Made by a program: the position numbers and the translations under genes
The notes under the pieces: model-generated
The model's database searches: none
The model's input: only the letters and a program-made list of their open reading frames with translations
Told to the model about the DNA's origin: nothing
Part shown: positions 59,227-64,000 of the stretch, in pieces
Numbering within the stretch: the stretch's first letter is position 1
How the letters are laid out: each line of letters opens with the position of its first letter
Assembly: GCF_000830005.1 (NCBI RefSeq)
Contig: NZ_CP010407.1
Location: forward strand, 3,639,001-3,703,000
Reading direction: 5' to 3'
DNA length: 64,000 nt
Source: Streptomyces vietnamensis
Lineage (GTDB): Bacteria; Actinomycetota; Actinomycetes; Streptomycetales; Streptomycetaceae

Positions 59227-59377
59227 GGTGATCTCCTTGAACGACACACCGCGCTGGGCGTGTTCGACGGGTGCCCAGGACCTGGACAACCGCCGATCCT
59301 CACCGCCGGGAGTCGCCCCTGCAACCGAATACTCGCTGTTCAAGCGTCGTCTGCAGGTCACGGGGGCGACCCTCCCT

Positions 59378-59734
59378 TCAGGGCCGGTCCTCGGACACGC
59401 GAGGTGGCGCCGGATGGCAAAGGCACCCGCACACGAGGTAGCGCACCCCCGGTACGCCGCTGTCGCGGGGTGCGTGGTCGCGGCAGCGGTCGTGGCGGCC
59501 GACGATGCAGCGCGGTGACCGGTACTCGGGCTCCGGCTCGGGCGTGAGGGCGCGGGTCAGCAGGGAGACGGTCACCGCGTCGGCGATCTCCGGCGTCACC
59601 CACCAGCCGTCACCCGCACGGTCGCGGTGCGAGCCGTCGTGGCCCACGGCGAGCACGCAGACCAAGCCGCCCCACACAGGGCGTACGACCTCCGCGACGG
59701 CGTACACGGAGCGCCGCGCCCCGCAGCGGCTCAT
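59378..59734 (-). CDS. Hypothetical protein with Cys/His-rich tail
   Basis: 118 residues from an ATG with GGGAG upstream. Visible features are VVRPVWGGLVCVLAVGHDGSHRDR, a short motif WWVTPEIADAVTV, and a C-terminal cluster of Cys and His (SPRCIVGRHDRCRDH, then VRYLVCGCLCHPAP) that could bind zinc. Its ATG overlaps the stop of the upstream small-membrane-protein gene. Such small zinc-ribbon-like genes are common in the cargo of Streptomyces integrative elements. Function unknown. Confidence 0.6.
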   Translation of the reverse strand: MSRCGARRSVYAVAEVVRPVWGGLVCVLAVGHDGSHRDRAGDGWWVTPEIADAVTVSLLTRALTPEPEPEYRSPRCIVGRHDRCRDHAPRDSGVPGVRYLVCGCLCHPAPPRVSEDRP

Positions 59735-59916
59735 CGGGCGCTCCCGACGGCGTGGATGTTGCGGTGGTCGACGTTCACCTCGACCGTGGCCAGCCACAAC
59801 GCCCGTCGGCGCCGCCGTTGCGCCGCCCGCGTGCGGTGCCTGCCTGTGGGCGGGAGGGTCAGCGTGAGCAGCCAGAGGAGGAGGGGGATCAGGGGGTGCG
59901 CGATAAGGTTCCGCAC
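59731..59916 (-). CDS. Small membrane protein
   Basis: 61 residues from a GTG with GGAG nine bases upstream; the product starts MRNLIAHPLIPLLLWLLTLTLPP, a single hydrophobic helix, then an Arg-rich patch (RHRTRAAQRRRRRALW). Overlaps the next gene by four bases (ATGA, 59731-59734). This coupled pair beside a divergent GntR regulator resembles the transfer/spread and regulator region of pSAM2-like elements. Function inferred only from context. Confidence 0.5.
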   Translation of the reverse strand: MRNLIAHPLIPLLLWLLTLTLPPTGRHRTRAAQRRRRRALWLATVEVNVDHRNIHAVGSAR

Positions 59917-60009
59917 GTCATCAACTCCGTTGGTAGTTGGTGGCCATGCCCCGGGACCGGTTGCAGCGGTCGCCGGGGTCTTTGTGTCATACGACCCTAC
60001 GAGGCATGT

Positions 60010-60026
60010 ATAGCTCTGCATAGCTC
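60010..60026. promoter_or_regulatory. Direct repeat in the GntR divergent promoter
   Basis: ATAGCTC occurs at 60010-60016 and 60020-60026, ten bases apart, between the divergent small-membrane-protein gene and the GntR gene. One-helical-turn spacing suits a GntR-type operator that would control both. Confidence 0.5.
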
Positions 60027-60067
60027 ACTACTGGTTAGCACAGGTCTTCGATGCTTACGTTGGTCGT

Positions 60068-60352
60068 GTGACCGACCGCAGAGAGATCCCCGATTTCAAC
60101 CCGCAAGGCCCCCAGCTGGTCTACGTCGCGGTGGCCGATCACATCGCCGCCCGCATCGCGGCCGGAGAGCTGGCCGCAGGCGCCCGTCTGCCCGCCGAGC
60201 GGGACCTCGCCAAGGAGTACGGCGTCGCCTACCTGACCGTCCGCCGTGCGGCCGGAGTCCTGCGCGAGCGCGGCCTGATCCTCACCGTTCACGGCAAGGG
60301 CACCTTCGTCGTCGACCCGCTTCCGACGGACGAGGGCCACCAGCAGGTGTGA
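60068..60352 (+). CDS. GntR family winged-helix regulator (KorSA-like)
   Basis: 94 residues: only the winged helix-turn-helix (YVAVADHIAARIAAGELAAGARLPAERDLAKEYGVAYLTVRRAAGVLRERGLI) and a short tail (TVHGKGTFVVD); the usual ligand-binding domain is absent. This short form is found in AICE elements as the KorSA-like repressor, and also as solitary regulators. GTG start, little leader. It is divergent from the small membrane gene with direct repeats in between. Confidence 0.85.
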   Translation: MTDRREIPDFNPQGPQLVYVAVADHIAARIAAGELAAGARLPAERDLAKEYGVAYLTVRRAAGVLRERGLILTVHGKGTFVVDPLPTDEGHQQV

Positions 60353-60383
60353 CGGCCTGGGTCCGCCGGGGAAGCCTTCCCGC

Positions 60384-60842
60384 ATGGACCAGGAACAAGA
60401 CCGCCGGTGGCTCCGCACCGCCCTCGACGAAGCCCGCGCCGGGCTCGCCGAGGGCGGGATCCCCATCGGCGCCGCCTTCTACGGGCCCGACGGCGCCCTG
60501 CTCGGGCGCGGGCACAATCGGCGCGTGCAGGACGGGGACCCGTCCGCGCACGCCGAGACCGACGCCTTCCGGGCCGCCGGCCGGCAACGCTCGTACCGGG
60601 GGACGACGATGGTCACGACCCTCTCGCCCTGCTGGTACTGCTCCGGGCTCGTACGGCAGTTCGGGATCTCGCGGGTCGTCGTCGGGGAGGCCGAGACCTT
60701 CCACGGTGGACACGACTGGCTCGCCGAGCACGGCGTCGAGGTCGTCGTGCTCGACGATCCGGAATGTGCCGCCCTGATGAGGGAGTTCATCGACCGGCAT
60801 CCCGCGCTCTGGAGCGAGGACATCGGTGACGGCACACCGTGA
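60384..60842 (+). CDS. Nucleoside/cytosine deaminase-like protein
   Basis: 152 residues with the zinc deaminase signature: H56-A-E58 (SAHAETDAF) and P-C83-W-Y-C86. The N-terminal RRWLRTALDEARAGLAEGGIPIGAAFYGPDG is also typical. Length and the T-L-S-P-C motif suggest a fungal-type cytosine deaminase (Fcy1-like) rather than tRNA adenosine deaminase. It would convert cytosine or a pyrimidine analogue. It follows GntR by 31 bases and the solo TnpB element by the other side. Confidence 0.87.
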   Translation: MDQEQDRRWLRTALDEARAGLAEGGIPIGAAFYGPDGALLGRGHNRRVQDGDPSAHAETDAFRAAGRQRSYRGTTMVTTLSPCWYCSGLVRQFGISRVVVGEAETFHGGHDWLAEHGVEVVVLDDPECAALMREFIDRHPALWSEDIGDGTP

Positions 60843-60930
60843 ACCAGCGAGAGCGGACGGATCAGTACGCGTACTGACGGTCGCGCCAACGAGCCAGACA
60901 GTAGCGAACGATTGTGCACCCATTCGCGCA

Positions 60931-60947
60931 TTCGACTGATAGTCGAA
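60931..60947 (+). other. Left-end hairpin of the tnpB element
   Basis: TTCGACT, GAT, AGTCGAA: a perfect 7-base-pair stem with a three-base loop 45 bases upstream of tnpB. TnpA-type transposases recognise such end hairpins. Confidence 0.5.
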
Positions 60948-60991
60948 AACTAGCCCAGCGCCCACCCGTTCGACGGAATAGCGTTCGGGGC

Positions 60992-62161
60992 ATGAAGCTC
61001 GTCGTGCGCGTGAAGCTGCTACCGACACCCAGTCAGGCGTCGGCGCTTGAGGTGACCCTGCGCACGTGCAATGAGGCCGCGAACTGGCTTTCCATCCGCG
61101 CCTTCGAGCACGGGAGAACATCGCGGTCAGCACTTCAGGTCCTCGCCTACACCGGATTGAAAGCGCGGGGCCTGTCCGCTCAGCCCTCGCTCCATGTGCT
61201 GCGCAAAGTCGCGGACGCCTACACCACGCTGAAGGCGAATCTGCGGGCCGGGAATCTAGGCCGGCGGGGCTCCAGGCGCTACACGAAGGCCACGTCCAAA
61301 CCGGTTGCCTTCCGACCTGGCGCCGCACAACCGTTCGACGACCGTTGCCTGTCCTGGCAGCTGAACAACCGGACGGTGTCAATCTGGACCACCGCTGGCC
61401 GGATGAAGGACGTCACATTCACCGGGCAGGCCGAACAACTGGCGACACTGGCCGCGTACCGCAAGGGAGAGTCCGAACTCGTCCACAAGGACGGGGACTG
61501 GTACCTGCACGCAGTCTGCGAGATCCCCGAGGCCGACGTGAACCGCATGCCCGACGGGTTCGTGGGTGTGGATCTGGGGATCATAAACATCGCCACCACC
61601 TCCACCGGCACCCGTCACAGTGGACGGCATCTGAATCGCCGCCGCGAGGCTGATCGGACGCTACGCACCAAGCTGCAAAGAAAGGGGACGAAGTCGGCCA
61701 AGCGGCGAGCTCGGCGCCATGCCGGCAAGGAGGCCCGGCGGGCCCGGGACATCAATCACAAGATCAGTAAGTGCATCGTGGCAGAGGCTGAACGCACCGG
61801 TCGCGGGATCGCCCTGGAAGACCTTTCCGGGATCCGCGAGCGGGTACGGCTCCGCAAGCCCCAACGTGCCACCCTGCACTCCTGGCCCTTCCACCAGCTC
61901 AGCACGTTCATCGCCTACAAGGCCAAGCGGGCGGGAGTACCGGTGGTGTACGTCGACCCGGCCTACACCAGCCAGGAATGCTCCCGATGCCACCACATCG
62001 ATCGGCGCAACCGACCTTCCCAGGCCGTGTTCGCATGCAGGGCCTGCGGCTTCGTCGAGCACGCGGACCTGAACTCCTCCCACAACATCGCCGCCCGCGG
62101 TTGGTGGCTGTGGGTCCGCGGGGCTGAGTCACAAGCCCCTGCCCTCACGCTCACCGCGTAA
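60992..62161 (+). CDS. RNA-guided nuclease/transposon protein TnpB
   Basis: 389 residues from the ATG at 60992. RuvC catalytic residues are intact: Asp194 (GVDLGIINIA), Glu276 (ALEDLSG) and Asp359 (HADLNSSHNIAARG), and the zinc finger C330-x2-C333...C349-x2-C352 is complete. TnpB of this size is an RNA-guided DNA nuclease that keeps or spreads the element. The solo form without TnpA is common in Streptomyces. Its 3' end merges into the presumed guide-RNA region. Base composition is slightly lower in GC than surrounding genes. Confidence 0.92.
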   Translation: MKLVVRVKLLPTPSQASALEVTLRTCNEAANWLSIRAFEHGRTSRSALQVLAYTGLKARGLSAQPSLHVLRKVADAYTTLKANLRAGNLGRRGSRRYTKATSKPVAFRPGAAQPFDDRCLSWQLNNRTVSIWTTAGRMKDVTFTGQAEQLATLAAYRKGESELVHKDGDWYLHAVCEIPEADVNRMPDGFVGVDLGIINIATTSTGTRHSGRHLNRRREADRTLRTKLQRKGTKSAKRRARRHAGKEARRARDINHKISKCIVAEAERTGRGIALEDLSGIRERVRLRKPQRATLHSWPFHQLSTFIAYKAKRAGVPVVYVDPAYTSQECSRCHHIDRRNRPSQAVFACRACGFVEHADLNSSHNIAARGWWLWVRGAESQAPALTLTA

Positions 62162-62208
62162 GAGCTGGACGCAGCCGGGCCTCGTCGAAGCCGTCGACGA
62201 CTCGAGCA

Positions 62209-62283
62209 GCAAGCCCGAGGCTTGCCCCGGGCAGTTGACCATCAACTGGTATCACATGTGCGGGTGCCCTCCGAGGTGCCCGC
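62209..62283 (+). ncRNA. Candidate reRNA (omega RNA) of TnpB
   Basis: Downstream of tnpB, a run of hairpins is present: GCAAGCC/GGCTTGC (62209-62225), AGTTGA/TCAACT (62233-62247) and GCGGG...CCCGC (62260-62283). TnpB guide RNAs come from this 3' region and end in a spacer outside the element. The exact 5' and 3' ends and the spacer cannot be set from one sequence. The strand also reads as an open frame from 62163 (SWTQPGLVEA...), which I consider a weaker interpretation. Confidence 0.5.
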
Positions 62284-62419
62284 AAACCGACCTGCGGGCC
62301 CAGCTCGACGCCATCGCCACGAGCTGAGAACAGGTCCACAACAGAGTCGAAAAGGCGGCCGCTTTCCCAACACACCGTCGATATCCTTGAGTTGACGGTG
62401 AGACGGGGGTGGCGGGGGA

Positions 62420-64000
62420 TTGGACAGAGAGCTGTACGGCCGCGAGGCGGTCCTCGACGACGGCGGGCTCGTCGCGCGGCTCGTCGGGCTCACCCGGCAG
62501 GGGGCCGCGCGCGTCGCGTACGAGCACGGGGACGACCCGCCGGTGACGGTCTTCACCGGCGGGCGCGGCATGGGGAAGACCGCCCTGCTCAAGGAGGTCC
62601 GCAACCGCTACAAGGGCCACACCCCGCTCGCCCTCCTCGACTGCGCGCACGTCGAGCCGCCCGCCGACCACGGCCCCGGCTGGACCCCGGTCACCGGCGC
62701 CCTGTCCGAGCTGGCCGTGCAGCTGTCGCCGAAGGTGTTCGGCGCCCGGCCCGTGCGGTTCCCCCGGCTCTCGCTCGGCCTGGTCGCGGTCGCCTCGCTC
62801 GCCTGGTCCCAGGAGGACGACGAGCGGGCCCGGCGCGACCTCCAGCGGCTCGGGCCGCTCCTCGCGACCGTCGACGCGACCCGGGGCGCCGCCGGCAACT
62901 GGGTCGGCAAGGTCCTCACCAAGCTCGCCGCCACCTTCGCCGACGCCGCCGCCCCGCTCGCCGGACTGCTCGCCGAGGCGACCGTGGAGACCGTCCTCGA
63001 AGAGGTCTTCGGCCGTCTCCAGCGCTCCTCCGAGAGCTGGTACGGCAGTTACCGCAACGCCGGCGGGCGCGGCAAGGCCGGGCTCCAGCAGCTCGCCGTC
63101 GACTTCGAGCACGACGGCCGGCGGCGCCGCGAGGCCGAGGACTTCCTCGTCGGCGCCCTCACCGAGGACCTGCTCCACGCCTACACCGGGTTCCAGCGCG
63201 GCAGCCGCATCGGCAGGCCCCTGCTCCTCCTCGACAACGCCCACGAGCCGCTCGGCCGGCAGCTCGTCGAGCCGATCCTGCGCGCCCGCTCCGCCGAGGG
63301 CCGCCGCGACAAGGTCGTCGTTCTCGCCACCTCCCGGGTCCGCGAGCACGAGGGCCTGCGCCAGGCCACCCGCACCAAGCTGCCGGAGACCAAGCACCGG
63401 GCGCCCTGCCCGCGCCGGGCGAGCGTCGGCTCCGGCATCCTCGCCGTCGAGCTGACCCCGCTCTCCGCCGCCCAGACCCAGTCCGCCTTCGACCACCACG
63501 ACCCGGCGGGCCGCACCCCCGCCGAACTCGCCCGCGCCGTCCACCGGCTGACCGGCGGCCGGCCCCTCGGCGTGGCCCTCCTCGGCCGGGCCGCCGGCGA
63601 GGCCCCCGCCGAGCTGCGGGCCGGCCTCACCCCGGGCCGACTCCTCGACCTGACCGTGGAGCTGCGCGAGGACGCCCCGCCGGTGCCCGTCGCCCCCACG
63701 CTCCTCGCCGAACTCCTGCCGGTGCGCCGGCCGGGGCCGTACGCCGTGCTCGCCGCGACCCACGACGAGGAGTCCGCCCGGATGCTCGCCCACGCCCGGC
63801 TCCAGGCGGAGTCCCTGGACGGGGACGTGGCGCTGCGGGTCCGCGACCAGTTACGGGCCGAGGACTGGGGCGAGGGCCCCGGCCACTTCGTCGCCGACCC
63901 GCTGCTGCGCGCGCTGCTGCTTTACCGGCTGCGCTTCGAGGACGGCGACCATCCCCGGTACGCCGCCTGGCACGCCGTCCACGAGACCTTGTACCGGCAC
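62420..64000 (+). CDS. ATP-binding STAND/AAA-like protein, N-terminal part (runs off the window)
   Basis: 527 codons are visible, open to the right edge, starting at a TTG (MDRELYGREAVLDDG) with GGGGGTGG seven bases upstream. Walker A is GGRGMGKT (residues 47-54), and PLLLLDNAHE around residue 269 matches Walker B, so it is a P-loop ATPase, probably of the STAND or signalling type. Helical leucine-rich segments follow. It contains a TTA leucine codon at 63851-63853 (codon 478), rare in Streptomyces and read by bldA tRNA, so its translation should be growth-phase dependent. Function unknown. Confidence 0.8.
   Translation, partial: MDRELYGREAVLDDGGLVARLVGLTRQGAARVAYEHGDDPPVTVFTGGRGMGKTALLKEVRNRYKGHTPLALLDCAHVEPPADHGPGWTPVTGALSELAVQLSPKVFGARPVRFPRLSLGLVAVASLAWSQEDDERARRDLQRLGPLLATVDATRGAAGNWVGKVLTKLAATFADAAAPLAGLLAEATVETVLEEVFGRLQRSSESWYGSYRNAGGRGKAGLQQLAVDFEHDGRRRREAEDFLVGALTEDLLHAYTGFQRGSRIGRPLLLLDNAHEPLGRQLVEPILRARSAEGRRDKVVVLATSRVREHEGLRQATRTKLPETKHRAPCPRRASVGSGILAVELTPLSAAQTQSAFDHHDPAGRTPAELARAVHRLTGGRPLGVALLGRAAGEAPAELRAGLTPGRLLDLTVELREDAPPVPVAPTLLAELLPVRRPGPYAVLAATHDEESARMLAHARLQAESLDGDVALRVRDQLRAEDWGEGPGHFVADPLLRALLLYRLRFEDGDHPRYAAWHAVHETLYRH

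Larger units (their letters stand above)
60931..62290 (+). mobile_element. Solo IS605/IS1341-type tnpB element
   Basis: tnpB (60992-62161) is bounded on the left by a 7-base-pair hairpin at 60931-60947 and on the right by a structured region (62209-62283) typical of a TnpB guide-RNA end. No tnpA transposase gene is present on either side, so movement would need a helper. Ends are estimates; no target duplication is expected for this family. Confidence 0.65.

Noticed and set aside
62163..62326. Open frame ending in AIATS after tnpB, as an interrupted host gene
   Set aside because: Codon bias is weak and the same bases form the hairpins expected of a TnpB guide RNA, so it was kept only as an alternative.
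62252..63793. 513-residue minus-strand ORF opposite the ATPase
   Set aside because: Shadow; the plus strand has Walker motifs and a continuous frame to the window edge.
1..64000. tRNA, rRNA or CRISPR arrays
   Set aside because: No GTTCGA-type T-loop in a cloverleaf setting and no regularly spaced direct repeats with unique spacers were seen by eye; a tRNAscan run would settle the tRNAs.

Overview
This is chromosomal DNA of a Streptomyces or very close relative. The base composition is very GC-rich, Shine-Dalgarno sites are GGAGG-like, GTG starts are common, and many Streptomyces hallmark genes are present: the AfsK/AfsR/AfsS antibiotic-control genes, futalosine-pathway menaquinone genes, a fused FO synthase for coenzyme F420, and a DUF5753/DUF397 pair. 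No rRNA, tRNA or CRISPR array was seen. The window starts inside a DUF5753 regulator and ends inside an ATPase gene.

Layout. 0-3.6 kb: DUF5753/DUF397 genes, a conserved protein divergent from an SDR, and an ADP-ribosylglycohydrolase. 3.7-10.3 kb: FO synthase, a toxin-antitoxin pair, an LLM flavin/F420 enzyme, two GNAT acetyltransferases, and an AhpD-like gene behind a promoter resembling the ECF41 type. 10.3-21.6 kb: an amino-acid permease, then catabolic operons (LLM enzymes, SDR, aldehyde dehydrogenase, two amidohydrolases) and a repeat-rich membrane protein. 21.8-35.4 kb: afsR-afsS, an inserted accessory block (metzincin protease plus partner, gene remnants, acyl-CoA ligase, thiolase/DUF35/hydratase operon), then afsK. 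35.6-42.5 kb: VOC protein, tandem DnaA boxes, TetR, deazaflavin reductase, acyl-CoA dehydrogenase, a second thiolase, FAD monooxygenase and a PNPOx-like protein. 42.5-48.6 kb: secreted PLD-like protein, TetR plus long-chain acyl-CoA ligase, and a DAACS symporter behind a cysteine-rich leader peptide. 48.7-54.3 kb: menaquinone cluster (mqnE, Lrp, ubiX, mqnP, ubiD type). 54.4-58 kb: LysR, EamA and redox genes. 58-64 kb: accessory region with remnants that look like an integrative element, a cytosine-deaminase-like gene, a solo TnpB element, and an ATPase with a TTA codon.

The most interesting signal is a dispersed regulon. Ten near-identical palindromes (consensus TCTGACGNNNCGTCAGA) lie in the 5' regions of at least nine divergent or single catabolic transcription units between 1.6 and 39.3 kb. 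These units encode SDRs, LLM oxidoreductases, amidohydrolases, aldehyde dehydrogenase, CoA ligase, thiolase/DUF35 pairs, enoyl-CoA hydratase, acyl-CoA dehydrogenase and a deazaflavin reductase. Together they look like one TetR-controlled, F420-using acyl-CoA catabolic pathway for an unknown, perhaps cyclic or amide-bearing, acid. Genes of the pathway interrupt the afsR/S-afsK locus.
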